Positions 25,019 through 32,666 of a stretch of 64,000 nucleotides of DNA are shown piece after piece (positions within the stretch are counted from its first letter, which is position 1; every line of letters starts with the position of its first letter). This DNA is from Nocardioides sp. CER19 (GTDB lineage: Bacteria > Actinomycetota > Actinomycetes > Propionibacteriales > Nocardioidaceae). Both the position numbers and the translations under genes were made by a program. The DNA is taken from positions 1,488,001 to 1,552,000 of the forward strand of contig NZ_JARVWS010000001.1 in NCBI RefSeq assembly GCF_029846275.1. The letters run 5' to 3'. The notes beneath the pieces are model-generated. The model ran no database searches. It was given only the letters and a program-made list of their open reading frames with translations, and was not told where the DNA came from.

Positions 25019-26524
25019 CTAGACGACCTCCGTCGCGGCGAACCGCTCGGCGAGTACGCCGTGGCGCAGGCCGCGGTCGCTCACGGTGAGCGAGTCCTTC
25101 CCGAGCTTGTCCAGCACCGTCCGCACCACGCAGGCCCCGGCCAGGATGACCTCCGCGCGGGCCGGCTGCAGACCGGTGATCGAGCGCCGCTCGGCCGCCG
25201 GGCGGGTGCGGTAGAGCTCGATCTGGCGGTCGATCTCCGCCAGGTCGAGCACCGTGCCCTGGACGACGTCAGGGTCGTAGTCGGCCAGGGCGTGGCTGAC
25301 GGCGGCGAGGTTCGTGGCGGCTCCGCCGATCGCGAGTACGTCGTCGGGGGTGCCGCGGTCTTCCAGGCGGCCGAGCTCGCCGGAGATCGCGGCGAGGGCG
25401 GCGGCGAGCGTCGCTTCGGACACCGCGTCGCCCAGGCCGAACTGCTCGGTGAAGCGCACCGCGCCGACGTCCACGCTGAACATCTCGTCGACCCGGCCAC
25501 CGTGCCCGAACGTGAACTGGGAGCTGCCACCGCCGGTGTCGAAGACGACCCGCGACCCCGTGGCGGGCAGCCCTGCGGTCGCCGCGAGGTAGGCCAGCCG
25601 CGTCTCCTCCTCGCCGGAGATGACCTCGACCAGGAGGTCGCACCGCTCGCGCACCGTGTGGACGAAGTCTCGGCCGTTCTCCGCGATCCGCAGGCCGGCG
25701 GTCCCCACCGCCGCCACCGCGTCGACCTCGTCCTCCCGCGCCTCCTCGAGCATCTGCGCGATCGCGTCGACGGTCCGCTCCATCGGCTCGGTCCCCAGCC
25801 GCCCGGTCTGCCGCAGGCCGTCCCCGAGCCGGGTGATGACCGAGCGGTCGGCGATCCGGCGCCACGCACCGTCTGCGGACCGCTCGCCGACGTGCAGCTT
25901 CACCGAGTTGGTGCCGACGTCGATGACCGCGAAGCGCTCGGTCCCGAAGTGCTCCAGGACCTTGAGACCGCGCCCGTAGTTGACGTTGGGGCGGCCCGCC
26001 AGCCCGAGCTCGGCGAGGGTGGCGACGACCGCGGCGGGGTCCTCCGACTCGATCGCGACGGTGCGGGTCGCGCCATGGTCCGTACGTACGTCGGTCACCT
26101 CGGCCAGGCACCCGCGCAGCTGGTAGCGCTGCCGGTGCTTGCGCACCTCCACCGCGCGCAACCGCGGGTTGGGCGCGACCACGTGCTCGAGGAGCCCGTC
26201 GAGCGAGAGCCCCTGCTCGCCGATCGTCGTCGGCGCCTCGACGCCCCAGGCCGCGGCGACGGCCGCCACGTCGGTCGCGGAGAGCGGGAACGCGGCCTTC
26301 AGCACCGGGTTCCACAGCTCGAGCCCGCCGTCTCCCACGCGCTGGAGGTGCTTGATGTCCATGAGCCCGTCGCGCACCTTGACCAGGTCGGTGCCCGGGG
26401 TGGCGAGGAGATACAGCTCGCTGCTGTCGACGACCTGCTGGACGGGTAGCTCCGCCAGACCGGTGCCCGACTCGCCCAGGTGCTCGCCGAAGCTCCGCCA
26501 CTCCCAGCGAGGCACCACGGTCAC
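25019..26524 (-). CDS. CYTH-Ppx/GppA exopolyphosphatase fusion
   Basis: About 501 residues from a GTG at 26524; an ATG at 26563 would add 13. The N-terminal 190 residues look like a CYTH-type module (PRWEWRSFGEH, ELYLLATPGTDLVKVRDGLMDIK, VEVRKHRQRYQLRGCLAEVTDV, TRTVAIESED). From about residue 205 a complete Ppx/GppA phosphatase follows: FAVIDVGTNSVKL (phosphate 1 loop), EVISGEEETRLAY, VVFDTGGGSSQF (phosphate 2 loop) and VLAIGGAATNLAA. Ppx/GppA enzymes remove phosphate from polyphosphate or pppGpp. The fused domain may bind the chain. A GAGGCT hexamer 7 bases before the GTG suggests a leaderless start. Confidence 0.85.
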   Translation of the reverse strand: MTVVPRWEWRSFGEHLGESGTGLAELPVQQVVDSSELYLLATPGTDLVKVRDGLMDIKHLQRVGDGGLELWNPVLKAAFPLSATDVAAVAAAWGVEAPTTIGEQGLSLDGLLEHVVAPNPRLRAVEVRKHRQRYQLRGCLAEVTDVRTDHGATRTVAIESEDPAAVVATLAELGLAGRPNVNYGRGLKVLEHFGTERFAVIDVGTNSVKLHVGERSADGAWRRIADRSVITRLGDGLRQTGRLGTEPMERTVDAIAQMLEEAREDEVDAVAAVGTAGLRIAENGRDFVHTVRERCDLLVEVISGEEETRLAYLAATAGLPATGSRVVFDTGGGSSQFTFGHGGRVDEMFSVDVGAVRFTEQFGLGDAVSEATLAAALAAISGELGRLEDRGTPDDVLAIGGAATNLAAVSHALADYDPDVVQGTVLDLAEIDRQIELYRTRPAAERRSITGLQPARAEVILAGACVVRTVLDKLGKDSLTVSDRGLRHGVLAERFAATEVV

Positions 26525-26587
26525 GCCGACGAGCCTCGTCGCCCCGGGCGGGCGCGGCGTCATCCAGAACGGGTGAGCGTGCCGTCC

Positions 26588-27298
26588 TCAGCCTCGGAAC
26601 GGCGTGAACGCGAACCCGCTGAGGACCACCTCGGTCGCCGGCGTCTGGTTCCAGCCGCTCTCGCAGCCGCACACCCACAGGTTGATCCCGATGCTCTCGT
26701 CGCCGGGCACGGGCACGTCCGCGCCGATCGCGGTCGCGATGGCCATCACCGCTCCGCTCCCGTCGTACGACGTCCAGGTGATCTGCCCGGGCGTCCAGTC
26801 GATCTGCTGTGTGCTGGGGCCGGTCGGGGCCGTCGTGCGCGCGACGGCGTCGTGGCCGTTCGCCCAGGTCGTGTAGTCCCAGGTGATCGGGGTGGTGCCC
26901 CAGCCGGACGCCTCGATGTCGATCTCCCGGTGGCCGTAGGCCGGGTCCGTCCCGTAGGTGAACAGCCCCAGCACGTACTCCGGCGCCAGCCGGCTCACGT
27001 CGGTGTCGACCCGCCAGCGGTAGGTGCCGTAGCCCCAGCCGTTGCGGGTCGAGTCGAGCTCGGCCTGCGTGTAGCGACCCTTCTTGTCGCGGGTCACCTT
27101 CAGGTGCAGCCGGCCCGAGCCGTCGATCGAGACGTTGGCCGCCGCCCACTGCTGCGGCGCGCCCGGGTTGCCCGGCGCGGTCCGCGGGACCCAGCTGTAG
27201 CCCTGCCAGGTGAGCGTGGTCGTCCGTGCGCCGGCGGGGGAGACGAGCCCGGCGATGAGCAGGAGCACGGCGGCGGGGAGGACGAGCAGCTTCTTCAT
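26588..27298 (-). CDS. Secreted GH16-like glycoside hydrolase domain protein
   Basis: 236-residue exported protein starting at ATG 27298 (MKKLLVLPAAVLLLIAG), with a signal peptide ending near residue 25. The jelly-roll domain contains YGHREIDIEASGWG: the E-I-D-I-E pattern matches the catalytic ExDxxE/ExDxE motif of family 16 glycoside hydrolases. Upstream, YGTYRWRVDTDVSRL and VLGLFTYG also fit GH16. Two adjacent cysteines (VCGCESG) may form disulfides. The substrate could be a beta-glucan or related polysaccharide; a lectin-like function is also possible. It is divergent from the GH3 gene. Confidence 0.75.
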   Translation of the reverse strand: MKKLLVLPAAVLLLIAGLVSPAGARTTTLTWQGYSWVPRTAPGNPGAPQQWAAANVSIDGSGRLHLKVTRDKKGRYTQAELDSTRNGWGYGTYRWRVDTDVSRLAPEYVLGLFTYGTDPAYGHREIDIEASGWGTTPITWDYTTWANGHDAVARTTAPTGPSTQQIDWTPGQITWTSYDGSGAVMAIATAIGADVPVPGDESIGINLWVCGCESGWNQTPATEVVLSGFAFTPFRG

Positions 27299-27423
27299 CG
27301 CGAGGCCCTTCGATCGGGGAGGCGGCGTCCGGTCACCATCGTGCATCGGCAGCTCGGGGCCCGACCTCAGCCAGTCCACGAGGTCTTCCTCGCGGAGGTC
27401 CCCTCAGGCCCTAGGGTCGCCTC

Positions 27424-28530
27424 GTGCGCTCCCGGATCCTCGTCGTGCTCGCCGCCCTCCTGCTGCTCCCGGCCGCCCCCTCGCACGCGGCTCCGGCCCC
27501 GCGTACGGCGGAGAGCGTGCTGGCCGGCATGACCCTGGCGCAGCGCGTCGGTCAGCTCCTGATGGTCGGTACGCCGGCCGACGGCCCGTCCCCGGCGGCG
27601 ACCCGGGCGCTGGCCCGCTACCACGTCGGCAGCGTCATCCTCATGGGCAACACCAGCGCCTCGCGGCGCGCGGTGGCGAGCACGGTGCGCGGTCTGCGGC
27701 GCAGCGCCGGACCGTCGGCCGCCGGCCTGCTCGTCGCCGTCGACCAGGAGGGCGGGCACGTGCAGCGCCTCACGGGTCCCGGCTTCGCCGCGATCCCGAC
27801 GGCGCTCACCCAGGGACGGTGGAGCGTGCGCGAGCTGCGCACCGCCGCCCGCGGCTGGGCCGGCGACCTCCGCTCGGCGGGGATCGACCTCGACCTGGCG
27901 CCGGTCGCCGACACGGTCCCGGTCGGCGGTGCCCGCACCAACCAGCCGATCGGGCGCTGGCAGCGGGAGTTCGGGCACCGACCGGCCCGGGTGGCGACCC
28001 ACGCCGCGGCGTTCGTGCGGGGGATGGCCGACGCGCAGGTCGCGACCGCAGCCAAGCACTTCCCGGGGCTGGGACGGGTGCGCGGCAACACCGACGACAC
28101 CGCCACGGTCGTCGACTCGGTGACCCGGCGCCACGACGCCTACCTGCGCCCCTTCGCGGCGACCGTGGCGGCGGGCGTGCCGTTCATGATGATGTCGTCG
28201 GCGTCGTACCCGCGGATCGACCGCACCGCGCCCGCCGTGTTCAGCCGCACGGTGATCCACGACCTGCTGCGCGGTGACCTCGGCTTCGAGGGCGTCGTCG
28301 TCTCCGACAGCCTGACCGCCGCGGCCGTCGCCCGCTGGACGCCCGGGCAGCGCGCGGTCAGGTTCGTCGCCGCCGGGGGAGACCTCGCGCTCGTGACGAC
28401 TGCCGGCCCGATCCCGGCGATGTATGCGGCGCTCCTGAAGCGCGCCCAGCGCAGCCCCGGGTTCCGTGCCCGGGTCGACGCGGCAGCGCTGCGCGTCCTG
28501 CGGGCGAAGCAGGCACAGGGCCTGCTCTGA
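27424..28530 (+). CDS. Exported GH3 beta-N-acetylglucosaminidase-like protein
   Basis: 368 residues with a signal peptide to about residue 22. The family 3 barrel is clear: LLVAVDQEGGHVQRL, VATAAKHFPGLG and the nucleophile segment VVVSDSLTAAA. NagZ enzymes carry an Asp-His dyad directly after KHFPGHG (usually D..DSH); here this loop reads RVRGNTDDTATVVD, without the histidine, so catalysis may differ from NagZ. It is likely a wall-recycling or surface-sugar hydrolase. The GTG start lies 6 bases after TAGGGT (27412-27417), suggesting a leaderless mRNA. Confidence 0.82.
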   Translation: MRSRILVVLAALLLLPAAPSHAAPAPRTAESVLAGMTLAQRVGQLLMVGTPADGPSPAATRALARYHVGSVILMGNTSASRRAVASTVRGLRRSAGPSAAGLLVAVDQEGGHVQRLTGPGFAAIPTALTQGRWSVRELRTAARGWAGDLRSAGIDLDLAPVADTVPVGGARTNQPIGRWQREFGHRPARVATHAAAFVRGMADAQVATAAKHFPGLGRVRGNTDDTATVVDSVTRRHDAYLRPFAATVAAGVPFMMMSSASYPRIDRTAPAVFSRTVIHDLLRGDLGFEGVVVSDSLTAAAVARWTPGQRAVRFVAAGGDLALVTTAGPIPAMYAALLKRAQRSPGFRARVDAAALRVLRAKQAQGLL

Positions 28531-28545
28531 GGGTGGCCGCCGGCG

Positions 28546-29223
28546 TCAGCCGTGCCGCGTGGTCCGCTCGAGGGCGCCCCTGCTGAGCTCGGCGGACGCA
28601 GCCGGCGGTAGCGCGGCAGGGTCGGGTCGGCTGCGCAGCGCCTCGAGCTGCAGCGCCGCGTAGCGGCGCCACGCGACCGAGCCCTGCCCGGCCGTGCGCT
28701 TCACGATCTCGGCGTTGCCCAGGAGCACCAGCACGAGGTCGGTCACCTCGACGTCCGGGCGGAGTCGGCCGGCCTCCTGCGCGCGGGTGACCAGTGCCTC
28801 GAGGCGGCCCTGCGTCAGCGACTGGCGCTCGGGGTCGATGGACTCGGGGCCGCGCATCGTGACGAGGTCGCGGAGCGCCGCGTTGGAGGCCTGGAGCTCG
28901 CACAGCCCGATGACGAGAGCGGACAGCCCCTCCCACGGGTCGGGCTGGGCTGCGGCCCGTTCGACCGTCGCCGAGTAGTCGGACATGATCCGCTCGTAGA
29001 CGGCAGCGGTCAGGTCGCCGCGGGTGGGGAACCGGCGGTAGAGCGTCGCGATGCCGACGCCCGCCTCGCGGGCGACGTCCTCGAGGGGGGCGTCGAGGCC
29101 GTGCTCCTGGAACAGCCGGCAGGCCGCCTCGACGATGCGCTCGCGGTTGCGCGCCGCGTCAGCCCGCAGGGCCGGGTCGGCGCTGCGGACCCGCTCGCGG
29201 CTCGTCTGTGACACGCGACCCAT
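28546..29223 (-). CDS. TetR/AcrR-family transcriptional regulator
   Basis: 225-residue repressor-type regulator. The N-terminal helix-turn-helix is typical: RERIVEAACRLFQEHGLDAPLEDVAREAGVGIATLYRRFPTRGDL (about residues 26-72), followed by an all-helical ligand-binding domain. It is divergent from the PAP2 phosphatase gene, and the gap contains a 12-bp inverted repeat at 29268-29297, suggesting that it regulates this neighbour. The ligand is unknown. Confidence 0.9.
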   Translation of the reverse strand: MGRVSQTSRERVRSADPALRADAARNRERIVEAACRLFQEHGLDAPLEDVAREAGVGIATLYRRFPTRGDLTAAVYERIMSDYSATVERAAAQPDPWEGLSALVIGLCELQASNAALRDLVTMRGPESIDPERQSLTQGRLEALVTRAQEAGRLRPDVEVTDLVLVLLGNAEIVKRTAGQGSVAWRRYAALQLEALRSRPDPAALPPAASAELSRGALERTTRHG

Positions 29224-29267
29224 GCTACCAAGTGGAGTGTCACCTCCAGTTCGCGTTATAGTGACGT

Positions 29268-29297
29268 GCTGATGTGGAGGTTCCTCTCCACATCAGC
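29268..29297. promoter_or_regulatory. 12-bp inverted repeat, candidate TetR operator
   Basis: Perfect arms GCTGATGTGGAG (29268-29279) and CTCCACATCAGC (29286-29297) with a 6-base spacer. It starts 5 bases after the hexamer TATAGT (29257-29262), a good -10 for the phosphatase gene, so it covers the expected transcription start. It could be a repressor site or an mRNA leader hairpin. A weaker related repeat, GGAGTGTCACCTCC, lies at 29234-29247 nearer the tetR start. Confidence 0.55.
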
Positions 29298-29356
29298 GGA
29301 GGTGGGCCCGGGGTCGGTGCACGGTGGGTACGAGGCGGTTCGAGGGGGAAGCGGTC

Positions 29357-30172
29357 TTGCAGGTGCGAGCTGACGTCGTCGACCGACGCGACCCCGTCGT
29401 CCCCGCTGCTCCGACCGGCCGATCGTCCGTGCGCCTCCGCCTCGCGCGCTGGTCGGCGTACGTCCCGGCGGCGTTGCGGGAGGTCCTCCTGCTGGCCTTC
29501 GTCTACCTGGTCTACACCGGGTGCCGGCTGCTCGCGGCCGACGACATCGTCACGGCTGCGCAGCGTGCGACCCGCATCCTCCACGTCGAGACGCTGCTCG
29601 ACCTGGACTGGGAGTCGGCGCTCAACCAGGTCTTCGTCTCGCACGACTGGCTGGGCGTCTTCGGTGACTACTGGTACGCCAGCTGCCACTACGTCGTGAC
29701 AGCGGCCGTGCTCGGGTGGCTCTTCGTACGTCGCCCCGACAGCTATCCGACGGCGCGTCGCGTCCTCATCGTGGCGACCTTCGCGGCGCTCGCCTGCTAC
29801 CTGCTGCTGCCGACGGCGCCGCCGCGGATGATGCCCGGGTACGCCGACCTGCTCAACCTGCACTCCGACGCCGGGTGGTGGGGCGCCGACGCCTCCGCGC
29901 CGCGCGGGCTCGGCGGGCTCACCAACCAGCTGGCCGCGTTCCCCTCGATGCACGCCGGCTGGGCGCTCTGGGTCGCCTACGCCCTGGCGACGACCATGCG
30001 CTCTCGGATCGTCCACGTCCTCGGCTACGCCTACGCCCTCATGACGGCGATCGTGGTGATCGGGACGGCCAACCACTGGGTGACCGACGTGCTCGTGGGC
30101 TGGGCCGTCGTCTTCGCGGCCATCGTCACCGTCGGCCGCGCCGACCGTGCGGCGCGCCTGCAGCCCGCCTGA
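29357..30172 (+). CDS. PAP2-family membrane phosphatase/phosphotransferase
   Basis: About 271 residues, multi-pass membrane protein. The start is uncertain: the TTG at 29357 has a GAGGGGGA ribosome site 7 bases upstream, whereas an in-frame GTG at 29324 lacks one. The PAP2 core is present: FPSMHAGWALW (phosphatase motif 2 with PSMH) and NHWVTDVLVGW (motif 3 with H and D). The PSMH form and the LLPTAPPRMM segment resemble the inositol-phosphoceramide synthase (Aur1/PAP2_3) branch, so the substrate may be a lipid phosphate or phosphoinositol lipid. Its expression is probably under the divergent TetR regulator. Confidence 0.85.
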   Translation: MQVRADVVDRRDPVVPAAPTGRSSVRLRLARWSAYVPAALREVLLLAFVYLVYTGCRLLAADDIVTAAQRATRILHVETLLDLDWESALNQVFVSHDWLGVFGDYWYASCHYVVTAAVLGWLFVRRPDSYPTARRVLIVATFAALACYLLLPTAPPRMMPGYADLLNLHSDAGWWGADASAPRGLGGLTNQLAAFPSMHAGWALWVAYALATTMRSRIVHVLGYAYALMTAIVVIGTANHWVTDVLVGWAVVFAAIVTVGRADRAARLQPA

Positions 30173-30253
30173 CGCCCCGGATCGCTCCGAGAACCTGCGC
30201 CCTGCCACGCGCGGCACCCGCCGCGGCGTCATCCACGTGTGCACACTGGACCC

Positions 30254-31678
30254 ATGCGCCGCGTCGTGGTCGGCCTGATCGCCGTCGTTCTCGGGATGTC
30301 GTCGGCTCCGGCCTGGTCGGCGGACCCGGCGGCTCCGGCCGTCAGCGTGCTGACCGCCACCGCCCCGCCCCCGACGTACGCCGGCCAGCCGGCGTCGATC
30401 GGCTTCACCCTCACCACCGGCGATCCCGCGACGCCCCTCGCGGGCCAGCCGGTCACCGTCGAGCGGCAGCGGGCAGGTGCCTGGCAGCCGGTCGGAACCG
30501 TCACGACCGACGCTGCCGGCGCCGGCCGGGCGACCGTCGCCGCGTCGCGCACTCCGGCCGACAACACGGTCCGGCTCAGCTTCGCCGGCGACGAGACGCA
30601 CGCGGCCGCACAGGTCCTCGTGGTGATCCCGCTGCGCCGGCGCACGAGCCGGGTGACGGTCACCGGGCCCGGCCGCGTCGTCGACGAGCAGTCCACGCGC
30701 GTCAGGGTCGCCTGGCGCGCCGACAGCGGCGAGGCGGTCAGCGGGCGGGTGACCCTGCAGGTCGCCGAGCGGCAGGTCGTGACGCGGAAGGGCAAGCGCG
30801 TCGTGCAGTGGCGCTGGCGCACCGCCGCGGTCCTCCTCACCGACGCGCAGGGCGTGGCGACGTACACCTCGACGCCGCGCGCCGACACGCGCTGGCGGGC
30901 GATCGCCCCGACGCTGCCCTGGGTGACGGGCGCGAGCAGCGGCGTCTACGCGCTCGACAACCGCCCACCGGGGCCACCCGTGCGGCTGCCGGGTCGCGCC
31001 CCGACGCCGAAGCGACGGCTCCCGGTCCAGCCGCACGCCGTCGGCGCCGGGCCCCATGCGGTGGTCACGTCCGTCCCGGACGACGTGTGGCGCAGCATGG
31101 TCGGCCGCACCTGGCACTCCGGCTGCCCCGTGGGCCGTACGGCGCTGCGGCTGATCAGGGTCAACTACTGGGACTACACCGGCTACCGCCGCCGGGGCGA
31201 GATCGTCGTCGCCGCCAGCGTCGCGGCCCAGGTGGCCGCCGCGTTCTCGGACCTCTACTCGCACCGGCTCCCGCTCCGATCGATGGTGCGCGAGGACAGG
31301 TTCGGCTGGTCCGGCCGCCTGCACGGCGCCGACGACTACAAGTCGATGCAGGCCGGCAACACCTCCGGCTTCAACTGTCGCGGCGTCGTCGGCAACCCGC
31401 GCACGCTCTCCCCGCACTCCTACGGAACGGCGATCGACCTCAACACCTGGGAGAACCCCTACCGCTCGCGCCAGGGGACCGTCCCCAACCGCTGGTGGCA
31501 GCGACACTCCCACCCGCGCGTGGCGTGGCGCAGCAGCGCCCACGTCGTGGTGCGGATCATGGCGAGCCACGGGCTGCACTGGACCTACGGTCTCGGCGAC
31601 ACCCAGCACTTCGACGCCGTCCCGCCGGGGGCGTCGCGCCCGATCGTCGTCGCGTGCGGGCTCAGGGTGTGCGAGTAG
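30254..31678 (+). CDS. Exported D-alanyl-D-alanine carboxypeptidase (M15) with Ig-like region
   Basis: 474 residues. Signal peptide (1-22), two Ig-like beta segments (about 25-125 and 130-235), a proline-rich linker (about 235-265) and a C-terminal M15 peptidase domain (about 290-470). The zinc and catalytic motifs are SPHSYGTAIDLN (H and D) and DTQHFD (H). M15 enzymes trim the peptide stems of peptidoglycan. The ATG follows the hexamer CACACT by 6 bases. The gene end overlaps the converging membrane-protein gene by 17 bases. Confidence 0.87.
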   Translation: MRRVVVGLIAVVLGMSSAPAWSADPAAPAVSVLTATAPPPTYAGQPASIGFTLTTGDPATPLAGQPVTVERQRAGAWQPVGTVTTDAAGAGRATVAASRTPADNTVRLSFAGDETHAAAQVLVVIPLRRRTSRVTVTGPGRVVDEQSTRVRVAWRADSGEAVSGRVTLQVAERQVVTRKGKRVVQWRWRTAAVLLTDAQGVATYTSTPRADTRWRAIAPTLPWVTGASSGVYALDNRPPGPPVRLPGRAPTPKRRLPVQPHAVGAGPHAVVTSVPDDVWRSMVGRTWHSGCPVGRTALRLIRVNYWDYTGYRRRGEIVVAASVAAQVAAAFSDLYSHRLPLRSMVREDRFGWSGRLHGADDYKSMQAGNTSGFNCRGVVGNPRTLSPHSYGTAIDLNTWENPYRSRQGTVPNRWWQRHSHPRVAWRSSAHVVVRIMASHGLHWTYGLGDTQHFDAVPPGASRPIVVACGLRVCE

Positions 31679-32648
31679 CGGGCCGCTCCTGCCGCGACGC
31701 CACCAGCGTCAGGACCGCGATCGCCGCCCAGGCGAGCAGGAGCAGCCAGGACCTGGCGGCGGCCACGTCGATGCCCATGAGGTCGTGCTGCAGCAGCCGG
31801 AGCGTGGCCTGCTGCGGGGCGAGGCGGTCCACCTGCCACCAGGGCGAGGGCAGGTACGCCGGATCGGTGCCGCTCAGCAGCGGGACGACGGGGCCGAGGA
31901 GCAGGCCGGTCGCGAGCCCCAGCCCGGCCAGGCCGAGCAGTGACTCGGCCGCCAGGACCAGCCAGGCGCTCACCGACACGGCCGCGGCGCAGACCAGCGC
32001 GGTGACCAGCGGCCGGCCCGTGTCGACCAGCGCCGCCACGACGGCTCCGACCGCGCAGCCCGCGGCCGCCGTACCCGAGAGCCGTGCTGCGCCGCGGGCG
32101 GTGGTGGCCGCCACGGGTCCGCGCCAGGCCGAGAGCGCCGCGGCGAGCGCGATCCCGACGCCGACGAGGAGCGCGACCAGCCGGGCGGGCAGGTGGGGTG
32201 ATCCGGGGCGTGGGGGCGACACCCGCACCGTGTGCAGCGTGCGCCCGTAGCTCGCGCTGACCGCCGCCGCGTCCGACGCCAGCTGCCGCGCCACGTCGGA
32301 GGGGAGCCAACCGGCGACCAGGAGCGTGTCGGCGGTCCGGCGCAGGTCGATGACCACGGCGGCCGCGGCGGCGCCGCTGCTCACCTCGGCACGGGCTGCG
32401 CGCTCGTCCGGCTCGAGACCGTCGGGCGACTCGACGACACGCGCGTGCACGGGGCGGTCGGACATGGCGTTCGCGCGGTCGACAGCAGCCTGGGCCACGA
32501 CGGCAGGGCCGGCGACCGCGACGACCTCGCCGTGGAGCTCGGGACCGCTCACGCCGGCATGGACGGTGGCGGCCAGCGGCAGGGCGAGGCCGGCGAGGAG
32601 GAACAGGCCGATCGCCAGCCGGGCCGGCAACAGCGGGCGGTCGGACAC
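31662..32648 (-). CDS. Multi-pass membrane protein of unknown function
   Basis: 328 residues from a GTG at 32648. One TM helix near the N-terminus (about 9-30) is followed by an extracytoplasmic domain (about 31-165) and five or six further TM helices (about 170-325). This layout resembles the permease-like or YhgE/Pip-type ABC-2 transporter halves, but no clear signature is visible and no ATPase gene is adjacent. A TAGTGT hexamer 7 bases before the start suggests a leaderless mRNA. It shares a divergent promoter region with the neighbouring beta-propeller gene. Confidence 0.6.
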   Translation of the reverse strand: MSDRPLLPARLAIGLFLLAGLALPLAATVHAGVSGPELHGEVVAVAGPAVVAQAAVDRANAMSDRPVHARVVESPDGLEPDERAARAEVSSGAAAAAVVIDLRRTADTLLVAGWLPSDVARQLASDAAAVSASYGRTLHTVRVSPPRPGSPHLPARLVALLVGVGIALAAALSAWRGPVAATTARGAARLSGTAAAGCAVGAVVAALVDTGRPLVTALVCAAAVSVSAWLVLAAESLLGLAGLGLATGLLLGPVVPLLSGTDPAYLPSPWWQVDRLAPQQATLRLLQHDLMGIDVAAARSWLLLLAWAAIAVLTLVASRQERPATRTP

Positions 32649-32654
32649 AGCCGT

Positions 32655-32661
32655 CACACTA
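32655..32661. promoter_or_regulatory. Shared bidirectional -10 region
   Basis: Only 18 bases separate the GTG starts at 32648 (minus) and 32667 (plus). In them, CACACT (32655-32660) is a plus-strand -10 and TAGTGT (complement of 32656-32661) a minus-strand -10, overlapping by five bases within the palindrome CACTAGTG. Spacing to the starts is 6 and 7 bases, so both transcripts would be leaderless. Confidence 0.6.
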
Positions 32662-32666
32662 GTGCC

